Shown here piece by piece: positions 35,188 through 48,702 of a stretch of DNA of 64,000 bases. This DNA comes from Podospora comata (Eukaryota > Ascomycota > Sordariomycetes > Sordariales > Podosporaceae). Below the pieces are notes generated by a model, which was not told the origin of the DNA, made no database searches, and worked only from the letters and a program-made list of their open reading frames with translations. The position numbers and the translations under genes were made by a program. Position 1 is the first letter of the stretch; every line of letters begins with the position of its first letter. The DNA lies in the NCBI GenBank assembly GCA_017354895.1, contig CP071497.1:2046001-2110000 (forward strand), written 5' to 3'.

Positions 35188-36401
35188 GAATTGTGTTCGA
35201 TATTGCCTTCGTTGTGTTACGATCGTTTACAGGTGATTGCGTTGCGAAGAGTGAGTTGAAAACGAGCAGTGCCTAGACGATAGTCTTGTGATTTTGCATT
35301 GATCTGGAGAGGGAAGGAATCAGCACAAGTATTGGTTAGCAAGCATTAGGTAGTTGTAAAGACAGCGTATTGAGGATAGCACAACACTGAATACAAGTAC
35401 CGTTAATACCGGGCATCGAAATGTCTGGCAGTTGGACTTTGAAACAGAAGCACAATCGATGCTGTCAGTTATGATGAGGGGTTACTGTGTATGTGAATGT
35501 AGGTGGTACTAATGGCATTGCTCCGGCCTAGTGCTTGTGCAGGGGATGGGTGGGTGTTTCGGGTGATCACGTTGCCGATGACTGGTCTGGTTGGACCAAG
35601 CCCCTCAGTCATGACACTGTCTACCTATCACGATGCTCGGGCACGACACTTTTTCTTTCAACTTGGTTTATGCTGTTATAGTATACCATTTTGAACCTCG
35701 GCAACACTCGCCACGGAGCTCGCCGCTCTCTCAAAGAAACAGCCCGGACATAGACAACCCCGCCGTTGGCAGGATTGCCAAGTCTTGGGGTAGCTCAGCC
35801 CTATTCGCGGTCTATGAGGAGAAGGAATCATCACTTGAGTTAACCGCGTTGCCGAATCAACCTTCACGGTTCGGAGGTTTGCGACCTTCGACAACTCTCG
35901 ACAAGAAATAGGGGGTTAGAAAAGGGGCGATTGCCCCACAAATCGTTATATCCGCCCACCTCCCGACCCTCTTACACAGCTCACACCGCATCCACCGCAT
36001 ATTCTTACCCATCTTTCCAGCCAACGAGAAAGGAACTGGGTCCAGTAAACCCAATCCCAGGTCGCCATAGCCTGTGGTCACGGATCGAGTATTGCTTCTT
36101 CCTCTGGCAACTGTTTGGAAACACTCTTACTTGCAGCACAGTCTAGTTGATCGCCCGCCAAGTGTATGTAATGCGTTTCATGCCGGCATAGGGAACCGAA
36201 AGAGAACATCTACAACGATACAACTCTGGCCGTCCCCCCAAGACAGGCCTCTTTGGCTGGAATCCCGAGGCAGGTCCATATAGCTTTGCAGATCCGGTTC
36301 TGGCCCCGAAGGTTTGGGCTTGCTTTCTTTCTTCCACGCGAGCCACTTGTCCGGTTTGGGCTTTGTGAGAAACTGTTGTGCAAAGAGATCGACTGCTCAA
36401 G
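35188..36401. other. intergenic, MSN5 3' end and C6 regulator promoter
   Basis: A 1.2 kb tandem spacer of normal composition. Scattered short ORFs lack any domain. I see no RNA gene. Confidence 0.45.
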
Positions 36402-38473
36402 ATGGTGTATCTGGGTAGACCCTCCAAGGGTTGTCAGATGTGTAGGACCAGGAGGATAAAGGTACTCGACCTCCTGACGTGATACAGACGATGATTTACG
36501 AGAACATCGATGGCTAATTACAACAGTGCGACGAAACAAAGCCAACATGCAACCAGTGTGCCAAGGCCCGTCGACAGTGTCCGGGATACAGAGACGAATT
36601 TGATCTTCTACTTCGCAACGAAAACCAGGCGGCAGCCAGGAGGGCACTGAAAGCCAACACCGCCGCTGCTTCATCCAGCAGCAGCAGCAGCAGCAAGAAA
36701 GCCACTGCTTCCAACAAGAACGCACAACCGCACCCCCGGCAGCAGGCATTACAACTCTCTAGATCCCAGACAGCAGCACTCACCAACTCTCTCAGCATCC
36801 CAGTTGAAGACCTCGCCACTTGTCACTTCCTATCTAATTTTGTTCTGGTCCCGCCACAAGAACAACACTCGGCAAGAGGGTACAATCACTTTCTGCTTCC
36901 CTTGCTGCAGCAGTACTCGAACGGCACGAACAGAGAAGAAATCACGCACCTCCAGCACGCATTCAACGCCTGTGCTTTGGCTTCACTGGGGGAGAGATAT
37001 GGAGCCCCCAGCCCCGGCCGCGGGCATGGGCGTTTAACAACAGGAAAAGAAAAGGAGACGCTCCTTCGAAAGGGGGCTGAAGAATACACGCTTGCTCTGA
37101 TGGCCACAAATGCGGCTCTGAGGGATCCAGTTCGGTGTAAAGAGGATGGAACCCTGGCGGCTGTTTTGTTGCTGGGCATGTTTGAGGTATGTCTGAGCCG
37201 CCGCTTGTTTTGCAGTCATTTGTGGAAAAGGGCTTACCTCTCTGATCTTTCAGAATATCACCGCCAGACAAGACACCGGGTCAGCCTGGGGTTCCCACGT
37301 CGAGGGAGCAGTCCAGCTCGTCAAGGCCCGAGGGAAGAAACAGCTCAAGTCAAAGCTGGGGGTGCAGTTATTTGTCGTTGTACGGTCACAGCTAGTATGT
37401 GTCATTCTTTCGGTTTCGTTGCTCTCTTCCATGCTTCTGGGCTGACACGTTGTAGATCATCCACAACTTCATCACTGCCACACCCCTCCCCATGGGGGTT
37501 TCATGGTGGTTAAACGAGGACGCAAACTCGGATCCAACTGCCAACGCGTGCGAGCGACTCAACCTCTTGACGGCCGAACTGAGAAGCGAGGCGTACGGCT
37601 TCTTCTCCAGCCCACTATCGTTCTCCTCCTCGCCAGCATCCATCGCCGCGGTCGAAGAGTTCCTCGCTCGAGCTCGAGCCTTCGATGCCGAGGCTGTCGA
37701 GTGGTTCGCCACTTTACCCCGGTCCTGGCAAATCGAATCCATCCCGTATTCGTCATCCGGCAACGAGAATATTTTCCCTGGTGTTGTGCATGTGTACCCG
37801 GATATGTGGACCGCAGCCATCTTCAACCTCGCACGTGCTACTCGAATGGTGCTCATGTCGATCATCGTGCGGTGTGCCGCGTTTTTGGTCCGGCCGGGAG
37901 ACTATCGGACCACGGCAGAGTATGCCTTTGCCGCGAGGACGGCGAGCAGTGTGGTGAGTGAAGTGATTGCGAGTGTTCCATATCATCTTGGGCATCTCCC
38001 GCCACGGAAAGACAAGAGGGGGAATCCAATAGAAAACAGTCTTAATGGTAGAGGGTTGGGGGGGTATTTCTTGACGTGGCCATTGGCGTGTGTCGTTACT
38101 CACGATCATGTAACTGATGCTCGTAAGTCACTATCCCGCTATGTTTAGAGAGAAGGCAGCTGCTGATCAAAGAAAATACAGAACGGGAATATGTGCGGGG
38201 ACGGTTGAGGTATATCGGGGATGAGCATGGGATCAAGTATGCGAGGGTGCTGTTTGGAGTTTGTGGATCCTCCCGCGTTGAGCTTCATTAGACGCCAGAC
38301 GCTAACAGGCATAATAGGTTAACCTCAGGCTTCCGAGTATGCTTATCTTTAAGGATGGAAAGCTTGCCGCTGCGGCGGCTGCAAGCAAAATCCCGGGGGC
38401 GAACAGTGTTGGGGGTTCGGCCGGTGCTGTCATGCGTGCGGCGGGTCTCACGAGTAGACTCAGATCGGTGTGA
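36402..38473 (+). CDS. Zn2Cys6 fungal transcription factor
   Basis: Nuclear DNA-binding regulator of the Gal4 class. Six exons: 36402-36461, 36527-37186, 37254-37394, 37456-38122, 38182-38258, 38318-38473, giving 586 aa. The zinc cluster is at residues 11-38 with spacing C-x2-C-x6-C-x6-C-x2-C-x6-C, split by intron 1 after RRIK. A basic, Ser-rich linker (seven Ser from an AGC run near 36675-36695) follows. The rest is helical, like the middle homology region of fungal regulators with the fungal_trans_2-type arrangement (LASLGERYG, VQLVKARGKK, WEFFATLPRSW-like stretches). The last intron uses donor GTTTGT; splicing it gives VLFGVNLRLPSMLIFKDGKL, a typical ending, whereas reading through stops shortly. 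Targets are unknown. Confidence 0.88.
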
Positions 38474-38707
38474 GAAGGCAAGGAGGGGATAGTCACAGCT
38501 TGTGTCTTTGGAGTTTTGTATGAATTGAATACCTTGGTGTACAAGTAATCCTGGTGCATCATGAAATAGTCATAAGTCATTGAGATGCTTTCTTTCTATT
38601 TGGTCTCTAATCAAACCAACCAAGCCTCAATGGAAACGAAAACTCCCGTTTAGTCACTGCCGATCTTGGGACTCTTTTGTTTTGTTAGGAAGTTTCTATC
38701 TCCTTGA

Positions 38708-39116
38708 TTAGCAAGCCTCGAGAGAAGTTGTATGAATCACGACATACCTCTTGCGCTTCGAGGTATCAACTGCATTCCCGCTCAGATCCCATGCCTTGAC
38801 AAACCAGCTCTGTGTCGCATCCAGGTACGACTCGTCCTTGACATTTTTGACACTGACACGAAGACCGTCTTTGGTGAAGACCATGTTTTTGTCGCCCATC
38901 TGCTTTTCGGCCTGGTCCTTGATCTTCATGACAGAAACGTAAATCTGATAGCCAACCCAGGCCATTACGCCCAGTACTGCCAGGACGATAAACAACGGGA
39001 TGAGTTGCCTGTTGGGCTTGGTTAGTTGGAAGCTTGTGGCCCAAGAGTCTGGGTAAGTCAAACCTAGCTGCTGATGGTGGCGGCGGAGGAGGCGCCTTTG
39101 TCTTTCCCCAAGCCAT
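38708..39116 (-). CDS. small conserved fungal single-pass membrane protein
   Basis: I recognise the pattern as a small protein shared by filamentous ascomycetes, but not its function. Exons 39116-39064 and 39008-38708 give 117 aa. Residues 1-18 are a Lys/Pro tail (MAWGKTKAPPPPPPSAAR). One membrane helix follows (LIPLFIVLAVLGVMAWVGYQ), then a soluble domain with IKDQAEKQMGDKNMVFTKDG, LRVSVKNVKDESYLDATQSW and FVKAWDLSG. An optional 45 bp intron at 38747-38703 with branch site GCTAATC would replace the last 12 residues by one Arg and move the stop to 38696. A CAT trinucleotide run lies directly before the start codon. Mitochondrial or ER membrane location is possible and cannot be chosen here. 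Confidence 0.78.
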
Positions 39117-39142
39117 GATGATGATGATGATGATGATGATGA
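39114..39142 (-). repeat. (CAT)n trinucleotide run abutting a start codon
   Basis: About nine to ten ATG units on the plus strand, reading CAT on the coding strand of the small membrane protein. The run sits directly in the leader and ends at its start codon, so repeat length sets the distance upstream. Confidence 0.85.
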
Positions 39143-40395
39143 CGAAAATGTACAGAGTCGAGGCGTGGTCGCTTTCTGGAATCTAGGTAGGTGGGATGTT
39201 GGCTTTTTCTAGTAGGTTTGATCTGAAGACACACGAGAGAAAAAGAGGTGATCGTAATTTAATGAGAGGTCTTGTCCAACAAGGCAGACGGTCGGACAGT
39301 GTCAGGCGGTACCTAGTTGTATTGTCGGGGCTTTGGTCACGGTGCATGGACAGATGTGGCGGGATGTTGCTGCATTGACAGCTTTTTGTCCTCTATTTCA
39401 GTCCCCTATTGCCTCTTTCCATCTGCAGGACCGCTGCAGAGCCCTGAGCCATTTTAACCACTTGCCGATTGTCCTCCAAGCTTGGTCAACCGGTTATCCA
39501 TGTCGGCCATGCATTGCAGCAGGAAAGAATTGTATGTAGCTGAACCCAATGCTGGTTGGTGGCCTCGCAGAGGTGCCGCGTTGTCCGGCTTGTCTCTGTT
39601 AGCGCAGCTCCAGCCTCGGGAGATGACGCGCCCTGGTGGGGTGAGTGATCTACCCGGCGGGTACCTCGTCAATGGAGGGGGAACTTGCGAAGCCCCGCGG
39701 CTAATTGCATGCATTTATCGAGGGTCTCGATAAGCATGTACCGGGCAGCATGCAGCATGCAGCCAGAAGGGTTACCTTCTTCATAAAGCTGCTGCACGTC
39801 AGTTCCAGGTTTCTGGCACCAGATGCGCCGGTCGAGGTTGCCCACAAAATAGAGGTCTTCTACACCACACTGCCCATAATTCACTGAGGATAGAGCAATA
39901 GTTGATCACCATACCTAACCCTGACGATGGAAAGTGGACTGATGCATCCCTAGGCTGGCTTGTGTTCTTGGCCCAAGCTCCCGTTCAGAATCCCCACATT
40001 TTCTACTGCTTCCCTGCCAAGAGCCTTTCCATTGTCTGTGGCTGGTGCTTCCCTCGCCTCACGGCACACTGAAACGTTGAGGCCAGTCTGTCCCGTCAAC
40101 CCGCAACCCCTCGCTGCCACAGTTGCTCAAGGTTCAGGCGACAGCTGTCCCGACCGCATCCCACACATAACCCTGAGACACCAGCCCAGGGAGCTCTGCT
40201 CCACTAGCCACCACGCCTCACGACTGACGTCCGTCAGTCAACCGCCATTCTTGCCATCTTGCCAGGTTGCGCAAATCACCAAACTTTGCTCAAAGTCGGC
40301 CGCCCTGTTATTACCGTGCTGAGGCTGCACGCACTGCTCGCGCCTTGATCATCACAACACCTCGCTTTCTTCAGCCGACACCTGTCCAGCACAGC
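39117..40395. promoter_or_regulatory. divergent promoter region, small membrane protein / SEC24
   Basis: A 1.28 kb head-to-head spacer. It opens with an ATG/CAT trinucleotide run at 39117-39142. An open frame from 40267 joins SEC24 in frame but looks like leader, not conserved protein. Confidence 0.5.
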
Positions 40396-43369
40396 ATGTC
40401 TGGTGCTTCCAACGACGGCTACGGCCAGTACCCGCCCCAGCTGCCCGGCGACCACCAGCAGCAACCTCCATATCCCGACCAAGCCTACGATAACGCTGCC
40501 CCCGTCGCCCCAGGTCATGCCGCCGATCACGGCAGAAAAAAGAAGAGACAATATGCCGCCAGCGCTTTCGACGTCGGCGTGGGGGGTAATGTTGTAGCGG
40601 GAGGGCAGCCCGTCCCAGGGGCAGCTCCATATGGAGCTCCAGCTGCTGTTCCAGCTTATGGAGGTTATCCCGCGCAACCAGAGGTCCAGCCAGCCGCCTA
40701 TGGCGCTCAACCTGCCCAGCCATACGGCCAGCCCGCTGCTGTCGGCGGTTACCAGGCTCCGGATCCTTACTATCCCTCGGCCGGAGCTGTCCCGGCTCCT
40801 GGCGGCGTTGCCGGTCTGACTGCCGGTTTCCAGGGCATGAACCTGGGTGCTGGTGCTTCCGGCGGTATTCCACAACAGCAACCGCAACAGCTCCCCCCTC
40901 AGGCGAGAGCTGGTCCTTTGAATCAGCTTTACCCGACTGATCTCCTCAACCAGCCATTCAATGTGTCTGAATTGGACCTCCCTCCACCCCCCATCATCTT
41001 GCCTCCCAACGTAGGTCTTTTGTATCCGGAATCTACCACCTCCGGACATGCTAACAAATCTCGCAGGCGAGCGTCACCCCATCCCCAGATGCGAACTGCC
41101 TTCCCAAGTACGTGCGATCCACGCTCAATGCCGTTCCAACGACCCACAGCCTCCTCAAGAAGAGCAAACTTCCCTTTTCGCTGGTGATCCAACCCTATGC
41201 CGCCCTCCACGATCTCGATGACCCCGTCCCTGTGGTCCAAGACCAAGTCATCTCCCGCTGCCGGAGATGCAGATCCTACATCAACCCCTTTGTGACCTTC
41301 TTGGATCACGGCCACCAGTGGAGATGCAACATGTGCAACCTCACCAACGACGTTCCCCAGGCCTTTGACTGGGATGCTGCTGCGCAGAAGAGTGTGGACC
41401 GGTGGCAACGGCACGAGCTCAACCACGCCGTGGTTGAGTTCGTTGCTCCTCAGGAGTACATGGTCAGACCACCTCAACCGCTGGTCTACCTGTTTTTGTT
41501 TGATGTCAGCTACGCTTCTGTCTCTAGCGGTCTCCTGGCTACGGCAGCCCGCACTATTGAGGCCAGCCTCGACAGAATACCGAACGCTGACCGCCGTACC
41601 CGTCTCGGCTTTATGGCTGTCGATTCGAGCCTGCATTACTTTTCGGTCCCCAAAGACACGGACGAGAATGGCGAAACAAGCATGCTCGTGGTTAGCGATC
41701 TTGACGAGCCCTTCCTTCCGGTTCCCGGCGAGCTGTTGGTTCCCCTGACCGAGTCCCGCCGGAGTATCGAAAACTTCCTCACCAAACTTCCCAAGATGTT
41801 TGAGCATAATCAGGATAATGGCTCTTGCATGGGCTCTGCTCTTCGTGCAGGAGACAAACTGATCTCTCCCTTGGGTGGCAAGCTTGTCGTTTTGAGCGCA
41901 TCACTGCCTAATGTCGGACACGGAAAGCTCACAATGAGAGAGGACAAGAAGCTTCTGGGCACTTCTAAGGAAGGCTCTCTGCTTCAGACTGCCGCGACGT
42001 TTTACAAGTCCTTTGCGGTGGAGTGTTCCAAGAACCAGGTGTCGATTGACATGTTCCTCTTCTCATCGCAATATCAGGATGTGGCTTCTCTGAGCAATCT
42101 CCCGAGATATACGGGTGGTCAGACGTGGTTTTATCCTGGGTGGAACGCTGGGCGTGCCGAGGATGCTATCAAGTTTGCCTCTGAATTCAGGGACTATCTG
42201 TCTTCGGAGATTGGGTTGGAAGCTGTCCTTCGCGTGCGTGCTACTACCGGCTTGCGCATGAGTACGTTTTATGGCAACTTTTTCACCCGAAGCTCCGACT
42301 TGTGTGCTTTCCCGGCATTCCCTCGCGACCAGTGCTATGTGGTGGAGGTGGCGATTGATGAGAATTTGACCAAGGATGTTGTTTGCATGCAGACGGCCGT
42401 CTTGCACACGACTTGCAACGGCGAGCGCCGCATCCGCGTCATGACGCTTGCTCTGCCCACCACGACCAACCTTGCCGATGTGTACGCTTCGGCCGACCAG
42501 GCCGCCATCACGACATACTACACGCACAAGGCTGTTGAAAGGGCATTGGGCAGCGGTTTGGATTCGGCGAGAGATCTTCTCCAGAAAACAATCACGGACC
42601 TTTTACAGACGTTCAAGAAAGAGCTGGCAGGCGGCAGCATGGGTGGTGGACTCCAGTTCCCATCCAACTTGCGTGGCCTTCCAGCACTGTTCCTCGGCTT
42701 GATGAAGCATGTTGGTCTGAGGAAGTCGGCCCAGATTCCATCGGATCTGAGGTCGGCTGCTCTGTGCCTTCTTTCCACTCTTCCGGTTCCTCTTTTGATG
42801 CAGTACATCTACCCCCGGCTGTACTCTCTTCACGATATGCCTGACAATGCCGGTATTCCGGACCCCGAAACAAGTCAAATCGTGCTCCCGCCCCCTCTCA
42901 ACTTGTCATCAGAAAAGTTTGTTCCCTACGGTCTGTATCTGATTGACGACGGGCAAACACAATTCCTGTGGGTGGGTCGCGAAGCGGTGCCTCAGCTTCT
43001 TGTTGATGTGTTTGATGTTGCGGACCGGACGCAGCTCCAGGTTGGCAAGGCCACACTCAAGGAGCTGGACAATGACTTTAATGAGCGGGTCCGGGCTGTC
43101 ATTCAGAAGAGTCGAGACCACAAGTCCAAGGGCGTGGGAAGCATCATCGTCCCGCACCTCTACATTGTTCGGGAGGATGGCGAGCCTAGCTTGAAGCTAT
43201 GGGCTCAGACATTGCTGGTGGAGGACCGGGCGGACCAAGGACTGAGCTACGTACAATGGATGGGCTCCTTGAGAGAAAAGGTAAGTTCCTAGCAAGACAA
43301 TGAGGAGCATGGGCTCCAGCCAGTGCGACAGGCTTCATTGCTAACGCCGGAGTCCAGGTTGTTCAATAA
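40396..43369 (+). CDS. SEC24: COPII coat cargo-binding subunit SEC24
   Basis: COPII inner-coat subunit that picks cargo and pairs with Sec23 at ER exit sites. Exons 40396-41010, 41067-43280 and 43358-43369 give 946 aa. The first 200 residues are Gln/Pro/Tyr-rich and disordered. The zinc finger is C-RRC-14 residues-WRCNMC ([20 protein letters not shown]). The vWA-like trunk begins [18 protein letters not shown], with [16 protein letters not shown]. The beta-sandwich, helical ([18 protein letters not shown]) and gelsolin-like ([20 protein letters not shown]) regions follow in order. The final coding exon holds four codons, VVQ and the stop; reading through intron 2 would instead add two Ser. 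The start at 40396 ([20 protein letters not shown]) fits fungal relatives. Confidence 0.96.
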
Positions 43370-46300
43370 TCGAGGGGCGTCGTAGTTTAGGGGATATCGA
43401 ACGCAGCATTCTACAAGGTGTTTCGAGAACCAAGCAAGGCTAGAGAAAGAAGTTTTACGAGTCTACATCAATGAATAGCTATTCCCAACCCACGTTACCG
43501 GGATGACTGAATACTGTGTGGTCTTGGGGGAGGTGACCAGCCTACATGTTCTGCTCCAATATACCTGACGTGTTGACAGGCCGCAGCTGGCCCATCGGGG
43601 GGACATCAGCCTCTCCCGGCACTGGGTACCAGTTGAGTGCCGGAGGTTATATACAACTGTGGATGTATGGTACCCAGAATAGCAGTACCCCACTGGGTCG
43701 CCTTTACTGGCTGCAAGGGATATGCCTTCACTTGCGGCTCTTGTATCCCGGTCGGTACAGCAGATGCAGGAACGGTTTCGTGTAAGAAAACCGAGAAGGG
43801 AATACGAATACTATTACGAAGACATAGCGGACAGCAGTGTTAGTAAAGAAGACGATGCTTGATCATGAGATTTGACATCGAATCGAAGAAAGTGAGCAGT
43901 GAGGGCGGTGCGAATGCTTAGTTTGAGCACTGATCCCAAATTATGGAATGGAGCTACTGTTTCCAAACAGCCAAGGCCAACGACCAGGGCCCACCCCACC
44001 ACCCCGCCAAGCCATCATGAAACCGCAGCCATTCGTGTAGGAGACATCAACTCAGGTTGAGACATTGCGCCGAAGGGGGTAACAGCAAGGCAGGAACACG
44101 AGAAAGACCCCCAAGACACCGTACGAACGATGGGTCTGTGTGAGAGACCGATGTCCGGCACAAAATGTAAATTGGAGGGGGACCAACAGGCAGTGTCAGT
44201 CACTGTCACTCAGGAAAATAGGCGCCCAACGGGAAGGGCAAAACCATGGCTGAGATGCGCCATTGGACCGTTGCGGAAGCGTGGGTAGCGTGTAAAGCTC
44301 CTAGCATGCAAGCCCAGTGAACCTGTGGTGCATAGACTGAATGAGCAGATGCAGTGTGATTCATGAAGATGTTTCTATATACGGACATACATGTCGACAT
44401 GCGATAAGATACGGATAGAAGCTGTCGTATGAATCCGAAATAGCACATGGTCATCGAATCTCACCAGCCACTGCTCACCTGGTGTTAAGCGCCGGCTGAT
44501 GGGAATAAGAAGGCTGCTGATATGGACGGACGGGCACAACGGCGGGTGATCGGGCGGCCATATGTCGGGTCGGTAGTGTACCTAAGGTGGTGGTCGGGCG
44601 GGTCGTCCGTTTTGTGTCTGGACGTTACGGTGCCCCTCCAGACGGTGGGGATTGTGAAAAAGGAGGCGATGGTGAAGCTCCACGCGCGTTTCTCCATCCT
44701 CCATCGTCGTCTCTTTGGTTTCCAGAAGAAAAGGAGAACGGCTGGTGACTTTTACGCAAAGGTGCTATCCAAGGCGGGACCGGCTCTCCCGCTGCAACCC
44801 GGCGTTTTGAAGCCAACCCTGACGGCTTCAAGCGAGTCCAAATCGGGATCCGAACAAGCCTGGCCGCCCTCCAAAAGGGAAAAGCAGCCCAGACCACCTC
44901 CCCTCTTTCTTGGGCCCCTGAACAAATCCACCGAAACGGGCCAGACAGATCCTGAGATCCACGGCCGGGTGCTGGGGCTGCCCTGTCGAGGCGAGCCTCT
45001 CTGGTCAACGCTCCAAGATGTAATTAACACCTCCCTCTCCCTCGTCCTCGTCCTCGCCATCATCAGCATCAGCTTCATCCGTCTCTTCCTCCTCCAGTGT
45101 GTTTCCTGCCAGAAGAGAGAGACTGGAAATAGTCAAGTAACGGCGACGTAACTCGACCTGTGCATCTCATTCGCTGCAGCCCACCCGCCCGCCTTTCCCT
45201 CCGCAGTCCAGAAAGCGGGGCAATTCTGTCGCGCACCCTGTCGCAAGAGACATCTCCCTTTTCCCCTTCTCCCTCTCGCTCTCTTTATTTTGGCGCTCGT
45301 TGCTTGTTTGTTTGCTGTCGAAGCTTCTTCACCGACCGGCCACCATCCAGGCCGAACTTCAGCAAAGGTACGTGTGTTTCTTGTGTTGAATGCTGTTCTT
45401 GCTGTGATGGGCGCTTGGGCGCTGCCGTCCTGCTCCCATCTTGTTCCCATCCCAGCCAAGTGTTTCCCCCTCACCACCGCCCCCTCTTCACAAACCGAAG
45501 GATATGGACTGCAGGTGGTCTGGTGCCCCTCGAAAGAAGCAGATCATACGAAGCACGCACCGCTAGCAACTATCGCCAAAACCCCCCCTGGAGTCGCTTC
45601 TCAACCTAGGCCCCACGCACTCGAGGAGAGCCAGGCGAGGTGTCTGATCGCCCGCCTTTCGGATAATCGTCATCCGGATAACCCCTGGGCAACAAAACAC
45701 ACTCAAACTGAGCTTCTAGAAGTCACCGTTCTTTGGATGGGGAAGAGGTGTCGCTCAGAGCAGGGCTTCTGACACCTGATCACCAACGCTCGACGTCCAC
45801 TGCCGTGTCTTTGCTGGTGTGTGCGCCTGCGGTGCATCGTGGGTGCCTGTGTGTTGCGTCCGCACGTTCGATTGCCCCACGACGCCGAGGGGGAAGCTCT
45901 GCTGCTGGCGAGGGGCGCGGTTTCCCCCCCCCCCGTTGCTCTGTCCACCTACTTCTGGCAGCCGGGCCTGTACCTGAGCACCCGAGCGCAACACAGCGAT
46001 CACCCGTATCGGATCTCCTGCCGCCACACACTTTCGGCTTTCTTACTTTCTCGGGGAGTTTTGGTTGGTCTTTTGTCACACAGCTGCTAACATGGCAATT
46101 GTCGCCTCATGATTAGACAAGACCTTTAATCGATCTCCCTACCACCACCATCACCTGCTTACTGGCACCTACGCCACGAACAAAGAACTTCCGACCTAAC
46201 TTCACGAATTCTCTGTTTTGGCTACCCGTCCTTGCGCGGGTAAAAAGTGACTCGTCACCTCAACTGCTGAAGAAATATCTGAGACAAGGTGTGTTCAGCT

Positions 46301-46538
46301 CTGTCTTCCGCGCTCCTATATGCAACAAGCTGACATGGCAGTAAATAGCAGCTTTGTTCTGCTCCGGCGATCGATATACAACTACATCTACATTCGAGCC
46401 CACTTCACCCTTGCCGAGAGAGCTGGTCTGTCATACCACTGGGTTGCTCGCAAGGCTAGCGCCCCTTCCCACCACCCCTATCTCTGGGGAATCATACTCA
46501 AATCACTAGCTTCGCAAACCCACTCTCCCTAATCCAAC
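43370..46538. promoter_or_regulatory. 3.2 kb upstream region of the MAK-2 MAP kinase
   Basis: The longest gene-free stretch of normal composition here. It must hold the SEC24 terminator and the MAP kinase promoter with probably a long leader. From about 45150 the plus strand is pyrimidine-rich, with possible leader introns, for example donor GTACGT at 45368. An 11-base C run is at 45924-45934. ORFs such as 44522-45151 show no domain. No RNA gene is recognised. Confidence 0.45.
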
Positions 46539-47794
<1,256 letters not shown>

Positions 47795-48702
47795 AAAAAA
47801 AAGCCGTTTGTTGGAAGTGGCTTGCTTGTCTGAGCAAAGTGGGTTGGTTTGTATACCGTGGATTTTTGACTGAGCAAGATCAAGGGTGGGATGGACAGGG
47901 ATAAGCATAGGACAGGATAACATCATGTGTGACAATTGTAGAAAAAGGAGGGAAATATCTGGGATGTGAAATTTGGGGGGCAGGGTGGGGGGCTCGGCTC
48001 CTATTTAAGTCTTTTTTTTCCTATCCTCATATTGGGCGTATTTGAGTAGTTGATGAGGGAAATACCTTTTGTGAAATGCTCGACTTGTGGGAAGTTGCTG
48101 ATAATTTGCGATTGAACCTTGTTGCAATGCCGTCAGTTGCGCATGGGAATTGTGGAAATAAATGATACCTCCAGGTGGTATAGATATAAGCCCCATGGCA
48201 CACACCGATGAAGGAACACGCCCACCCTGTCACTTTGTTCTGAAGTTTCTTGTCTTATCTCATTGCTTCCCTATCGTACTGTCCTGTTCTGCCCTTTAAC
48301 AAAACTGTCGTGTCATGATTGAGTAGGAGGGTGGGTATCTTTGTCGTCCAATTCTTCCCATACTCCTTATTCTCTTGTTCTTATCACTTTCTTCAATGAA
48401 TGCCCAAAATCAAATCCTCGAAACTGAAAACCCATTAAAACAGCCACCATGCCTTTTCTCATAGCCATGCTCGCCTGCTTGCCTGCCTGCTTGTTTTGTT
48501 TTGTAATGTATCATGTCGTCCACTTTGGCCAGGCAACGCCCCTTTTACTCCTATTCTCCCATCCAGACCAAATGCTTGTTCCCTAGTACAAACTCCCTTG
48601 TCAGAAACGGAAAAGAAACAAAACTTAAAAAAAAAAAAAACCCCGTGATCACTGAACAGTCAAAACCCCCGACGACATCCTCAACCTCGGGTCGGGAGCC
48701 AC
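47795..48702. other. intergenic, convergent 3' ends
   Basis: A 908 bp tail-to-tail spacer between MAK-2 and OXR1, with A runs at 47794-47803 and near 48627-48640. Nothing coding is seen. Confidence 0.5.

Noticed and set aside
40267-40395. N-terminal extension of SEC24
   Set aside because: In frame but unconserved in character; leader sequence is the simpler reading.
40929-41807. 292-aa antisense ORF over SEC24
   Set aside because: Shadow of the sense gene with no domain.
43637-43843. Short Cys-containing ORF resembling a secreted effector
   Set aside because: No signal peptide, no plausible upstream exon, and the cysteine pattern matches no family I know; chance is more likely.
44522-45151. 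209-aa ORF upstream of MAK-2
   Set aside because: Low-complexity ends, no domain, and overlapping ORFs on the other strand; probably promoter or leader sequence.
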